Origin: Lachnospiraceae bacterium A4
GTDB lineage: Bacteria; Bacillota; Clostridia; Lachnospirales; Lachnospiraceae
Length of the DNA: 64,000 nucleotides
NCBI GenBank assembly: GCA_000403215.2
Contig: KE159536.1
Location: 43,295 to 107,294 of the forward strand
Direction: 5' to 3'
Shown here piece after piece: positions 43,263 to 52,137 of this stretch (position 1 is the first letter of the stretch; each line of letters opens with the position of its first letter). The notes below the pieces were generated by a model. That model was not told the DNA's origin. It worked only from the letters and a program-made list of their open reading frames with translations, and ran no database searches. The translations under genes and the position numbers were made by a program.

Positions 43263-44284
43263 AAAGAGCTTTTTGGCTGATTGGCGCAGGTGTTTTGAGC
43301 ACAATGCTTGTCCTGTGCAGTGGTCTTTTTTTCCTCACGCAAAGTATCGACGCCGTTTTAGGCTGCGTGATAACGGCGGCGGTCTTGGGCGTATGGGGAT
43401 TTATTTTTGTCCGTGTTGTGCATAACAGAATGGCGTCTTTTACGGAGGAGGTCTGCCAGACTATTGATGAGATGATGCAGGAGCGCGCGGTGCCGCGGCT
43501 GATTTTTGATGACGATACCATGTTTGACCGCATCAGCCACCAGCTAAGCCGTTTGTACCAGATGCTGCGCAGCCACCAGCAAAGAATTGAGGAGCAGCAA
43601 GCTGACTTGCAGGGCATGGTTTCCGACATATCCCATCAGGTCAAAACGCCGATGACAAATTTGAAAATGGCAGCGGAGACGCTTATAGAACAGGAGTTTC
43701 CCCGCTGTGAGCAAATAGAATACCTGCAAGCCATGAATATTCAGCTTGACAAGCTGGACTTTCTCATGCGTACTATGATTCAGTCCTCCCGTTTGGAAAC
43801 AGGGGTTATCGCCTTGGAGAAGCAGACGTTCTCTGTATATGAGACGCTGGCGCGCGCCCTGGGCAGTATTTTTCTGAAGGCGGAGGAAAAGCAGTTACAG
43901 GTCATTGTAAACTGTCCGAGTGATCTGAGTGTTCCGCATGATTCCAAATGGACCGCGGAAGCGCTGTTTAATATTTTGGAAAATGCAGTAAAGTACACGC
44001 CGTCAGGGGGAAGTATTCGGGTGAGCGCTGTGCGCTGGGAAGCGTATACGAAAATCAGTATCACAGATACAGGCCGCGGTATTCCGGAGAGCGCGCAAGG
44101 GGCAGTCTTTAGGCGGTTTTACAGAGCGCCGGAAGTGCACAATACAGAGGGGATTGGGATTGGTCTGTATCTTACCAGAGAGATTATTGCCAAACAGGGC
44201 GGGCACATTGAAGTAAAATCTGCGGTCGGAAAGGGTTCGGCATTTACGGTATATCTGCCAAATGATTTTTCGGCGGAAAATTGA
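43259..44284 (+). CDS. Sensor histidine kinase (module 3)
   Basis: A 341-residue membrane kinase with two N-terminal helices (about 4-26 and 33-54) joined by a very short loop, so an intramembrane-sensing type. H-box 'VSDISHQVKTPMTNL' (His126), N-box 'NILENAVKYTP', G1 'ITDTGRGIP', F-box 'VFRRFYRAPEV' and G2 'GIGIGLYLTREIIAKQGG' are complete. It is translationally coupled to the regulator gene (ATGA). Confidence 0.92.
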   Translation: MKRAFWLIGAGVLSTMLVLCSGLFFLTQSIDAVLGCVITAAVLGVWGFIFVRVVHNRMASFTEEVCQTIDEMMQERAVPRLIFDDDTMFDRISHQLSRLYQMLRSHQQRIEEQQADLQGMVSDISHQVKTPMTNLKMAAETLIEQEFPRCEQIEYLQAMNIQLDKLDFLMRTMIQSSRLETGVIALEKQTFSVYETLARALGSIFLKAEEKQLQVIVNCPSDLSVPHDSKWTAEALFNILENAVKYTPSGGSIRVSAVRWEAYTKISITDTGRGIPESAQGAVFRRFYRAPEVHNTEGIGIGLYLTREIIAKQGGHIEVKSAVGKGSAFTVYLPNDFSAEN

Positions 44285-44355
44285 CAGACGGCGACATTCT
44301 CGTGACCTTTTTGTTTTATGATGGAAGTATGAAAACAAGAAAGGTGGTATGTATG

Positions 44356-45033
44356 ATGCCAATTGTACAAACGGTGAATTTGAAAAAGTATTACCAGCAG
44401 GGCGGGAACGTGGTCAAGGCGCTCGACGGCGTGAGCCTTGAAATCAGCGCGGGAGAATTTGTTGCGATTGTCGGCACTTCCGGCTCTGGCAAGTCAACAC
44501 TTTTACACATGATGGGCGCGCTGGACACGCCCACATCTGGCAAGGTACTGATCAATGGCAGGGACATTTCCGAGAAAAGCGCAGAACAGCTCACGGTGTT
44601 TCGGCGCCGCCATATTGGATTTGTATTTCAGAATTATAACTTAGTGCCTGTTCTGAATGCCTATGAAAATATTGTACTTCCAGTTCAATTAGACGGAAAA
44701 AAGGTAGACGAGAGACTGATGGCAAAGATTGTAGAGCTGCTGGGGTTAAGCGATAAGCTTGAAAATCTGCCAAACACTCTTTCGGGCGGACAGCAGCAGC
44801 GCGTTTCGATTGCCCGCGCACTGTTGGCCAAACCAGAAATCATTCTTGCCGATGAACCAACGGGAAATCTCGACAGCAAAACCAGTCAGGACGTGCTTTC
44901 ACTGCTGAAACTTACCAGCATGAAATTTCATCAGACGGTGGTCATGATTACCCATAATGATGCGATTGCCCAGCTTGCGGACCGCATTATCCGCATAGAG
45001 GATGGAAAACTCCTCCGAAATGATGACAAGTAG
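44356..45033 (+). CDS. ABC transporter ATP-binding protein (module 3)
   Basis: A 225-residue MacB/BceA-type ATPase: Walker [10 protein letters not shown] (residues 40-48), Q-loop '[20 protein letters not shown]', signature LSGGQQQR, Walker B 'IILADEPTG', H-loop 'MITHND'. AAAGGTGGT precedes two adjacent ATGs (44353, 44356); the second has better spacing. It is the closest intact relative of the frameshifted ATPase of module 1 ('PVQLDGKK' in both). The permease gene follows 15 bases later. Confidence 0.93.
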   Translation: MPIVQTVNLKKYYQQGGNVVKALDGVSLEISAGEFVAIVGTSGSGKSTLLHMMGALDTPTSGKVLINGRDISEKSAEQLTVFRRRHIGFVFQNYNLVPVLNAYENIVLPVQLDGKKVDERLMAKIVELLGLSDKLENLPNTLSGGQQQRVSIARALLAKPEIILADEPTGNLDSKTSQDVLSLLKLTSMKFHQTVVMITHNDAIAQLADRIIRIEDGKLLRNDDK

Positions 45034-45048
45034 GAGGGAGGCAGGCTT

Positions 45049-47535
45049 ATGTTTTATAACGATACGCGCAGACAAATCAACGTGCTCGCAGAGAAAATGA
45101 TGAAGGGAAACCGCTGCCGCAACATTTTTGTCATTATTGCGATTGCAATGACAATGTTTCTGATTTCCTCGATTATCAGCATTGGCAGCGGATATCTCAA
45201 AAGCGCAGGCAGGCAGCAGCAAATGCTCAATGGCACCACAGCAGACATTATTTTGACAAACCCGTCTAAGCAGCAGCTTTTGGCATTACAGCAGGACAAC
45301 AATGTAAAGTCGATCGGAATCAGCCGCCAGATTGGTTTTATTGACACCACAGCGTATCCCCGCATCAATAGTATCTTGCTGCGCTGGTGCGATACGGCTG
45401 AGTGGGAACAGCATATTGCTCCCGCCGTTGGAACGATAAACGGACAGTATCCGGCTTCTGGTAATGAAATCATGCTGCCGTCATGGGTTCTGGAGCGCAT
45501 GGGGATTTTGGAGCCAGTTCTGGGGCAGGCAATCACCGTTTCATTCCGTTATGGCTATACGGATATTCACTGGCAGCCGCTGTCAGAAGCAGCGGATTTT
45601 ACATTTTCACTGTGCGGCTGGTATGAGGATTACAGCAGCAACAAACTGTATGATAACGCTGTTGCCTATATTGCAGCAGACTTTTGGCAAACTTCTGTTG
45701 CCAATGAAACCAATACCAAAAGTGCGTTGTCGCTCACTGTTTCTGCGGAGGGCATTGATCAGCTATGCGCAGGTCTTGAGCCCCTCAATGCGCTACAGGA
45801 GCTGACAGATTTGTCAAAAGCCGGCAGCAGCAAACATAGTGCAGGCCCGCTTGCCGCAGCGCTTGGAATGATTGTCACCATTATGGTGTGCGGCTCTTTG
45901 CTGATTTACAATGTCTTTTATATTTCGGTGACAAAGGATATTCAACTGTATGGGCAGCTCAAAACGCTGGGAATGACCAAGCGGCAGTTGCGGAAAATGA
46001 TTGACCGCCAAGTCAGGATACTGAGCTTTTGGGGGATTCTTTCAGGCTTGGCATTCAGTGCCGCCACCGTCTTTGTTATCGTTCCTTTTGGCATACGGAC
46101 ACTGGCGGGCGAGCTGATTATGGACTATGCCATCTCGCCGTCGTATTCTCCGTTTGTATATGCAGGGGCGGCAGTGTTTTCATTTATCACAGCGCTGGCG
46201 AGCAGCAGGAAGCCAGCCAGAATTGCGAGCATGGTATCCCCGATTGAGGCCCAGTGCTACATGGCGGCAGATGCGCCGGGAAAAAAGAGCAGCAGAACGG
46301 CGCGCGGGAATAAAGTAGTCCAAATGGCTGTACGAAATGTTTTTCGCGACAAAAAAGGAACGGTACTGGTACTTGCGTCTTTATTTTTGGGAATCAGCCT
46401 GTTTGTCGTTGTGAATGGCATTTTGGCAGGCTTAGACGTCTCTTATCTGGCTGACGAATACATGGAGGACGACGTAGTGATTACAGCGGGCGCGCAGACA
46501 GCGTTCAGCCGCCGCGTGCTGGCTGATTTACAGGCTGCTTGGGGTGTGCAGGAGGTATCTTATACCACAAAACTTGATGGGCAGTGGATACTTGACACAG
46601 ACCATATTTTTGAACAGTACTGTGCTGACTTTTGCAGTGCCGGGACGGTTCCGCAGAGCGCAGCGGAGCAGTATGTTCAGGGAAATACGTACCAGACGTA
46701 TCTATACGGAATTGGTGAGCAGGATTTTTATAAAGCAGTTGAACTGATGGGCAGTTCAGCCGAATTTTCCTATGATGATTTTTCTTATGACGAATTTTGT
46801 AATGGAAATCTCGTTTTTTGCGCATCAGCAACGATTGTGCCCTATGAGGGGACTGCCATCAATGGAACGATTGAGCTGTTATTGAATGGAGAAAATTATA
46901 CTGTAACAGTAGCGCCGTATTATCTGTCTGCGAAGTTCAGGGAGGACGGCAAGACGCTCATTGCCCCCAATATTTATGCCAGCCGGGAATGGCTGGAACG
47001 GGTTGGTGCCGCGGCAGAGATCAACAGGATTGCGTTGCAGACTGATTCCTCAGAGCGGGCGCTGGCGGCTGTCAATGCGGTCTTGGCAGATTACAGCGGT
47101 GTCACAGTGACGTCAAAACTGGAGAAAATCAAAGAGCTGAAAGCCAGTTTTCGCGGCATCACGTTCTTAGGAAATGCAATCAGCGTAATCTTGCTGGGAA
47201 TTGGTTTGATGAATTTTATGAACATGATGTATGTGAGCGTCCATAGCAGAAGCAGAGAACTGGCTGTGCTCGAAAGCATCGGCATGACGAGAAGGCAGCT
47301 GAGGCACATGCTGCTGATTGAGGGCAGCACGTATGCCCTCCTCACCGCAGTCTTGGTGCTGACGCTGGGCAGCGCTGTCTTATATGGAAGCTTTCAGTTG
47401 ATCAAAGTGCAGGCGGCCTATGCAGTATTTACGTATCCGTTTGTCTCTGTAGGGTTTTCACTGGCGATGATCTTCCTTCTGTGCAGTCTGGTTCCGCTTC
47501 TCGTCTACAGGGCAGAGGCGGGTTTCAAAATCTAA
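45049..47535 (+). CDS. FtsX-type ABC transporter permease (module 3)
   Basis: An 828-residue membrane protein. The first helix 'NIFVIIAIAMTMFLISSIIS' is followed by an extracytoplasmic domain. The helical block includes 'LGMIVTIMVCGSLLIYNVFY' and the coupling segment 'QLYGQLKTLGMTKRQLRKMI'. A second extracytoplasmic domain and a terminal FtsX unit ('ELAVLESIGMTRRQLRHMLL') follow. It resembles the module 1 permease more than that of module 2 ('GQLKTLGMTKRQLRKMI' versus 'GRLKTLGTTKKQLKKMI'), in line with the ATPase similarity. ATG behind GGAGGGAGG. Confidence 0.92.
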   Translation: MFYNDTRRQINVLAEKMMKGNRCRNIFVIIAIAMTMFLISSIISIGSGYLKSAGRQQQMLNGTTADIILTNPSKQQLLALQQDNNVKSIGISRQIGFIDTTAYPRINSILLRWCDTAEWEQHIAPAVGTINGQYPASGNEIMLPSWVLERMGILEPVLGQAITVSFRYGYTDIHWQPLSEAADFTFSLCGWYEDYSSNKLYDNAVAYIAADFWQTSVANETNTKSALSLTVSAEGIDQLCAGLEPLNALQELTDLSKAGSSKHSAGPLAAALGMIVTIMVCGSLLIYNVFYISVTKDIQLYGQLKTLGMTKRQLRKMIDRQVRILSFWGILSGLAFSAATVFVIVPFGIRTLAGELIMDYAISPSYSPFVYAGAAVFSFITALASSRKPARIASMVSPIEAQCYMAADAPGKKSSRTARGNKVVQMAVRNVFRDKKGTVLVLASLFLGISLFVVVNGILAGLDVSYLADEYMEDDVVITAGAQTAFSRRVLADLQAAWGVQEVSYTTKLDGQWILDTDHIFEQYCADFCSAGTVPQSAAEQYVQGNTYQTYLYGIGEQDFYKAVELMGSSAEFSYDDFSYDEFCNGNLVFCASATIVPYEGTAINGTIELLLNGENYTVTVAPYYLSAKFREDGKTLIAPNIYASREWLERVGAAAEINRIALQTDSSERALAAVNAVLADYSGVTVTSKLEKIKELKASFRGITFLGNAISVILLGIGLMNFMNMMYVSVHSRSRELAVLESIGMTRRQLRHMLLIEGSTYALLTAVLVLTLGSAVLYGSFQLIKVQAAYAVFTYPFVSVGFSLAMIFLLCSLVPLLVYRAEAGFKI

Positions 47536-47559
47536 GCAGCCCTGCCAATTTTTATAACC

Positions 47560-47588
47560 TTGACACATGCCGCAATGCGATATAAAAT
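47560..47588 (+). promoter_or_regulatory. Promoter of the glycosyltransferase gene
   Basis: TTGACA (47560-47565), 17 bases, TAAAAT (47583-47588), about 80 bases before the start codon. Confidence 0.6.
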
Positions 47589-47668
47589 TGTTTTGTATAT
47601 AAAATTTAAAGTAAATCGTGTGAAAAAGCGCAGTTCATTTTTGTCTGAGCGGCGGAATGGAGATTAAA

Positions 47669-48667
47669 ATGAAATTAATCATACAAATCCCTTGTTACAA
47701 TGAGGCGGAGACATTAGAGATCGCGTTGAACGATCTGCCGCGCCACATCGACGGGATTGACGAGATCGAGTACCTGATCATAAATGACGGAAGCGACGAC
47801 GACACAGAGCGCATTGCCTTGGAGTGGGGCGTGCATTACGTTGTGCACTTTAAGCGGAATCTGGGGCTTGCGAAGGGATTTCTTGCGGGGATTGACTTGG
47901 CACTGCGCAATGGCGCGGACATTATCGTCAACACAGATGCGGACAACCAGTACAGCGGTGCGGATATCGGGAAGCTGGTGCAGCCCATCCTGGAGAAAAA
48001 GGCGGATATCGTGATCGGTGAGCGTCCGATTGACGAGATTGAAGAATTTTCGTTTGTCAAGAAGAAATTGCAGCGATTGGGAAGCTGGGTGGTGCGCGCG
48101 GCGTCCAAGACGGATATCCCCGATGCGCCCAGCGGATTTCGCGCCTACAGCAAGAAGGCGGCGATGCGCGTCAACGTGCACAATGAGTATACATATACAT
48201 TGGAGACCATCGTGCAGGCGGGCAGAAACAAGATGGCGATCACCTCGGTGCCTGTACATACGAATCCTGAGCTGCGCAAATCCAGGCTGATGAATTCCAT
48301 GGGGGGCTACATCAAGAAATCCGTGCTGACGATACTGCGCGCCGTTTTGATGTACAAGCCGATGAAAATTTTTACGCTGATCAGCGCTGTGTTTATTCTG
48401 TTTGGCACAGCGATCGGCGTGCGGTTTTTGCTGTTCTTTTTCAGCGGGGACGGCTCAGGCCATACGCAGTCACTGATTCTGGCGGCGATGATGATTATTA
48501 TTGGTTTTCAGACACTGGTGACAGGAATGCAGGCAGATATCATCTCCGCAAACCGCAAACTGCTCGAGGACGTTCAGTTTCGAGTGAAAAAGCTGGAGCT
48601 TGGGCTGCTTGACGCGGAGGGCGAGAGGCGGCAGGAGGAAAAAGAACGCGGGCATGAGAAAGAATAA
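47669..48667 (+). CDS. GT2 glycosyltransferase with C-terminal membrane helices
   Basis: A 332-residue GT-A fold enzyme of family GT2, similar to dolichol-phosphate-mannose/undecaprenyl-phosphate-sugar synthases. 'IIQIPCYNEAETLEIALNDL' and 'YLIINDGSDDDT' bind the nucleotide sugar. 'IIVNTDADNQYSG' holds the DxD-type metal site, and 'APSGFRAYSKKAAMRVNV' is typical of the acceptor side. Two membrane helices near the C-terminus ('IFTLISAVFILFGTAIGVRF', 'SLILAAMMIIIGFQTLVTGM') anchor it, followed by a charged tail. It probably transfers a sugar to a lipid carrier for wall or surface glycans. The ATG at 47669 follows GGAG; an in-frame ATG at 47657 lacks a site. Confidence 0.88.
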   Translation: MKLIIQIPCYNEAETLEIALNDLPRHIDGIDEIEYLIINDGSDDDTERIALEWGVHYVVHFKRNLGLAKGFLAGIDLALRNGADIIVNTDADNQYSGADIGKLVQPILEKKADIVIGERPIDEIEEFSFVKKKLQRLGSWVVRAASKTDIPDAPSGFRAYSKKAAMRVNVHNEYTYTLETIVQAGRNKMAITSVPVHTNPELRKSRLMNSMGGYIKKSVLTILRAVLMYKPMKIFTLISAVFILFGTAIGVRFLLFFFSGDGSGHTQSLILAAMMIIIGFQTLVTGMQADIISANRKLLEDVQFRVKKLELGLLDAEGERRQEEKERGHEKE

Positions 48668-48827
48668 ACAGTACATCAGGATAAAATTAGTGTGCAAATG
48701 TGTGCAAAATTATGTAAAAAGTATGCATTTATTTTGAGCAGATAGAGATGCGCTCATAGAATTGAATAAATATGATAGGCAAAACATAGCAAATTCTAAT
48801 GAAAAGTAAATTTCGTCTAAAAAATGC

Positions 48828-48856
48828 TTTTCAAATGAAGATTTATGTTATATAAT
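48828..48856 (+). promoter_or_regulatory. Promoter upstream of the murI leader
   Basis: TTTTCA (48828-48833), 17 bases, TATAAT (48851-48856). It lies about 300 bases before murI, giving a long leader. Confidence 0.55.
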
Positions 48857-49034
48857 CATTGAGTACTTAAAGTTAAGACACAATTAAAGTAAAATGAACT
48901 TAAATATAGAAACGTGCATGTAAAATGTTTTGGTAGCTCTCTGTAAAATGATGGGTATTGGGACATTTGGCACAGAAAATGATTTAGCTTACATCGTAAG
49001 CGAGCTAGACTCGCTATTCGCTCTCTCAATAACG

Positions 49035-49066
49035 CCCGCAGATCTACATGGATTTGCGGGTTTTTT
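49035..49066 (+). terminator. Intrinsic terminator in the murI leader
   Basis: Stem CCCGCA/TGCGGG (49035-49040 with 49055-49060), 14-base loop, then T6. It lies between the promoter and murI, so it either ends a short RNA or attenuates murI. Confidence 0.65.
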
Positions 49067-49152
49067 ATGCACAGACCCGTGCAGAGGAAAAGGCTGCTAG
49101 AGCGGCGAACGAGCAGTGAAAGCAATGAAGAAGGAGAAAATATTAAGGAGTT

Positions 49153-49953
49153 ATGTGTATCGGGATATTTGATTCGGGGATTGGCGGCATGACGCTGCTG
49201 CATCAGGCATTGCTGCTGATGCCGCAGGAAAATTTTATCTTTTATGCGGACACAGATCATGTCCCGTATGGGACCAAGAGCAGAGAGCAGGTAGTCTCCT
49301 ACGTGGATGAAGTCATTCGTTTTATGCTGGCAAAGGAGTGCAAGGCGGTGGTGATTGCGTGCAATACGGCGACGGCGGTGGCAGCAGAGCAGATGCGCAG
49401 CAAATATTGTGAGCTGCCAATCATCGGCATAGAGCCGGCAGTCAAGCCGGCGGTGGCGGAGAGCGATGGAAAGCGCGTGATGGTGGTGGCGACGCCGCTT
49501 ACGGTTCATGAGAAACGGCTGCAAAAGCTGGTCGAGCGTGTGGATGATGAACATCTGGTCGATATGCTGGAGCTTCCGGGGCTGGTGGAATTTGCGGAGC
49601 AGGGAGAGTTTGTGTCAGCCCGCGTGACAGCCTATCTGCAAGAAAAATTTGCGGGATATGCGCTCGAACAGTATGGCGAGCTGGTGCTGGGCTGCACGCA
49701 TTTTAATTACTTTAAAGATACCTTCCGGGCGCTGCTGCCGCAGGGAATCCACATTATTGACGGGAGCTTTGGCACGGTGAGGCAGTTGATGCGCGTGCTT
49801 GCAGCCAAAGGGGCGCTTGCGCCGCAACCCGCGGAGGAAGCCGCAGGAGGGCAGGTACGGTATTTTGCGTCCGGGCGGGAGATTCTCGAAGCTGACAGGC
49901 TGGAAAGAATCCGTAAGCTGCATGAGCGGTTAGAGCAGATGAGAGCTTTGTGA
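49153..49953 (+). CDS. murI: Glutamate racemase
   Basis: A 266-residue cytosolic enzyme that makes D-glutamate for peptidoglycan. Both catalytic cysteines are present in their motifs: 'VVIACNTATA' and 'ELVLGCTHFNYF'. The opening 'IGIFDSGIGGMTLL' and 'YADTDHVPYGTKS' complete the substrate site. The length is normal. ATG behind TAAGGAG. Confidence 0.96.
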   Translation: MCIGIFDSGIGGMTLLHQALLLMPQENFIFYADTDHVPYGTKSREQVVSYVDEVIRFMLAKECKAVVIACNTATAVAAEQMRSKYCELPIIGIEPAVKPAVAESDGKRVMVVATPLTVHEKRLQKLVERVDDEHLVDMLELPGLVEFAEQGEFVSARVTAYLQEKFAGYALEQYGELVLGCTHFNYFKDTFRALLPQGIHIIDGSFGTVRQLMRVLAAKGALAPQPAEEAAGGQVRYFASGREILEADRLERIRKLHERLEQMRAL

Positions 49954-49960
49954 TAAAAAA

Positions 49961-49991
49961 TTGCGCAGACTGTTGAGCCTGCGCGTTTTTT
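49961..49991. terminator. Terminator between convergent genes
   Basis: Stem GCGCAG/CTGCGC (49963-49968 with 49979-49984), followed by GTTTTTTT on the plus strand and preceded by an A-run that serves the other strand. Confidence 0.75.
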
Positions 49992-50848
49992 TATTCCAGA
50001 TTCAGTTTTTTGGTCATCATGTGCAGATTAACGAAGTACATGGCGACGGCCAGCAGCACTGTAGTGAGCAGCGACATATTCATGGTCGGCGACATGATGC
50101 CAAAGACGGTGGCATTGTCATAGTAGGTTCCCGCGAGCATTCTGGTGTACATAGGAATGGCTGTGATATATCCTATGATCATCATGACAAACTGCAAGAG
50201 AAAGTATGCGGCAATCGCACCGACAATGCGGTGTTTTGCATAGAGCTGTCCCAGCGATACACAGCCAAACAGCGTGATGACATTGGAGATGACGCCAACG
50301 ATACAATAAAATAAAAGGTAGGCGATATATAAGCCAAGGCGGAGGCCAAATTCGTCCTCGAAGCTGTCGAGAATATCCGCAAACACGATTGAAAATTCAT
50401 GGCGCAGTTCCGCATAGCTGTAATCCGGGATAAAAGAAAATACATGGTGTATACCAACCTGCAAAATGATGAAAATACTTAGTATGATGGCAAATATCAT
50501 CAAAAGATGCGTGAAAATGGCAGTAAGAATCTTGCTGTTTAACAGTTGGTGTGGCGTCACAGGCAGCGTGTGGGTCAGATAGCCTTGGTCTGTGTAGCAG
50601 GTTTTGTAAAAACGCACGACGACGATGAGCGTCGTTCCCAGCGTACAGCCTATGATGCCAAAGTAATATAAAAAGATAGAAAGCATCAGTGCCATCACAG
50701 AATACCATGCAAGTGTCTCGTCAAGTTTGGGGTTGATGGTGAGAATGACGCCGCAGGTCAGAATCATGGTGCCTGCCAGCACGATCATCATGATCATGAG
50801 AGGGAAACGCAGTCCCTTCCATTCGTATTTTATAAGTTTTCCTAACAT
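49991..50848 (-). CDS. ABC transporter permease (GntR-controlled operon)
   Basis: A 285-residue integral membrane protein with six hydrophobic helices ('FPLMIMMIVLAGTMILTCGV', 'YYFGIIGCTLGTTLIVVVRF', 'IFTHLLMIFAIILSIFIILQ' and others), typical of ABC-2-type permeases in YtrA-controlled operons. The conserved cytosolic segment 'CYTDQGYLTHTLPVTPHQLL' contacts the ATPase. Its start overlaps the ATPase gene by 7 bases. Substrate unknown; such operons respond to wall-active antibiotics. Confidence 0.82.
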   Translation of the reverse strand: MLGKLIKYEWKGLRFPLMIMMIVLAGTMILTCGVILTINPKLDETLAWYSVMALMLSIFLYYFGIIGCTLGTTLIVVVRFYKTCYTDQGYLTHTLPVTPHQLLNSKILTAIFTHLLMIFAIILSIFIILQVGIHHVFSFIPDYSYAELRHEFSIVFADILDSFEDEFGLRLGLYIAYLLFYCIVGVISNVITLFGCVSLGQLYAKHRIVGAIAAYFLLQFVMMIIGYITAIPMYTRMLAGTYYDNATVFGIMSPTMNMSLLTTVLLAVAMYFVNLHMMTKKLNLE

Positions 50849-51603
50849 GCATATACCTCCCTGAAGTACGTATCTACGGATTTGCCCATCTGGCTTCTGA
50901 TTGAATCAACCGATGTGTACAGCATCAGAGAGCCGTTTTTCATAAAAATCACGTCATCTAGCACATTTTCAATGTCGGATATCAGATGCGTTGACAAGAT
51001 AATGGTTGAACCCGGATTGTAGTTGGTGATGATCGTGCGCAGAATATAATCCCTCGCTGCGGGGTCCACGCCGGCGATTGGCTCGTCGAGAATGTAGAGA
51101 TCCGCCTGCCTGCTCATCACGAGAATTAACTGTACTTTCTCTTTCGTGCCCTTGGAGAGCGTCTTTAAGCGCGCGTCTGAGCTGATTCCAAGCGCGCCCA
51201 GCATTCCATAAGCTTTTTCTGTTGAAAAATCCTCATAAAAATCAGCGAAATATTCGACCATCTGCGAGACTTTCATGCCATTGTCCAGATACGTGCGCTC
51301 TGGCAGGTAAGAGATGACCTTCTTGGTCGCAGGGCACGGTGACATGCCATTGATCAGCACATTGCCGCTTGTCGGCGCAAGAAGCCCGTTGATCATCTTG
51401 ATGAGTGTCGTCTTGCCGCAGCCGTTTGGCCCCAGAAGCCCGATGATGCGCCCCCTTGGAATAATAAGGTTCATGTGAAAGACAGACATATAGGTTCCCA
51501 TGCCCGGATAGCACTTGCACAGATCATTTAACTGCAAAAGCGGTATATTGGACTCTGCATATACAGCATCTTTTGGAATGTTGTTGGTTTGATTGGTATC
51601 CAT
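50842..51603 (-). CDS. ABC transporter ATP-binding protein (GntR-controlled operon)
   Basis: A 253-residue ATPase: Walker A GPNGCGKTT, signature 'LSKGTKEKVQLIL' (SKGTKEK in place of the usual SGGQ, as in YtrB/CcmA-like exporters), Walker B 'LYILDEPIAGVD', H-loop 'LSTH'. A 25-residue N-terminal extension precedes the first strand. ATG at 51603 behind GAGGAGGGA. It lies between the regulator and permease genes. Confidence 0.9.
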   Translation of the reverse strand: MDTNQTNNIPKDAVYAESNIPLLQLNDLCKCYPGMGTYMSVFHMNLIIPRGRIIGLLGPNGCGKTTLIKMINGLLAPTSGNVLINGMSPCPATKKVISYLPERTYLDNGMKVSQMVEYFADFYEDFSTEKAYGMLGALGISSDARLKTLSKGTKEKVQLILVMSRQADLYILDEPIAGVDPAARDYILRTIITNYNPGSTIILSTHLISDIENVLDDVIFMKNGSLMLYTSVDSIRSQMGKSVDTYFREVYAC

Positions 51604-51626
51604 AGTGATTCCCTCCTCAGATCAAT

Positions 51627-51986
51627 TTATTGGATAATGCTTTTGACCAGCTCTAAGATTTCGTGGTCATTGTAGCCAAGCTCACGCATGTTGGCAAAGA
51701 AGCTGTTTACCTGCGCCAGTGCAAGCTGGTGTTTGGCTTCTTCTATTTTCGTAAGATCCTCAGTCACAACGCGGCCGCTGTTTCGCTGCGTCACGATGAG
51801 CCCGCTGTGTTCAAGCTCAGAGAAAGCCCGCTGCATCGTGTTGGGATTGACGCTTGCCTCCGCAGCCAGCTCGCGCACGCTTGGAAGGCGGTTTCCAGCC
51901 TTGTAGATTCCGCACACAATGCGAATGAGAATTTTATCATATAACTGTGAATAGATCGGACGGTCAGAATTCATTTGCCATGCCAT
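51627..51986 (-). CDS. GntR-family (YtrA-type) regulator
   Basis: A 119-residue repressor: a GntR winged helix ('PIYSQLYDKILIRIVCGIYK', 'RLPSVRELAAEASVNPNTMQ', 'RAFSELEHSGLIVTQRNSGR') with only a 45-residue helical tail, the YtrA subfamily architecture. It should repress its own operon, including the two ABC genes. ATG behind AAGGAGG. Confidence 0.92.
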   Translation of the reverse strand: MAWQMNSDRPIYSQLYDKILIRIVCGIYKAGNRLPSVRELAAEASVNPNTMQRAFSELEHSGLIVTQRNSGRVVTEDLTKIEEAKHQLALAQVNSFFANMRELGYNDHEILELVKSIIQ

Positions 51987-52101
51987 TTGTTTACCTCCTT
52001 GTGTATCATTTGGTTAATACACTAATACAATAATACATTTGGAAAAGAATGTCAATATATTTTTGCAAATTTTTAAATAACCATAAATTTCCGTTTTAGG
52101 G

Positions 52102-52130
52102 TTTCAATGCAGAAAAAATCATGCTACAAT
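52102..52130 (+). promoter_or_regulatory. Promoter at the start of the methyltransferase gene
   Basis: TTTCAA (52102-52107), 17 bases, TACAAT (52125-52130). Transcription would begin at about 52137-52138, where the ATG at 52138 lies. Confidence 0.5.
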
Positions 52131-52137
52131 GAAGCTT

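Larger units (their letters stand above)
48668..49152 (+). other. Long leader region before murI with promoter and hairpins
   Basis: No gene. It contains a promoter (48828-48856), the hairpin AGCGAGCTAGACTCGCT around 49000, and a terminator-like hairpin at 49035-49066, all before the murI start. The layout of promoter, structured segment and terminator is that of an attenuated leader or a small RNA. Confidence 0.5.

Noticed and set aside
48990-49066. T-box or known riboswitch before murI
   Set aside because: No T-box sequence, specifier loop or recognisable riboswitch core could be found by eye.
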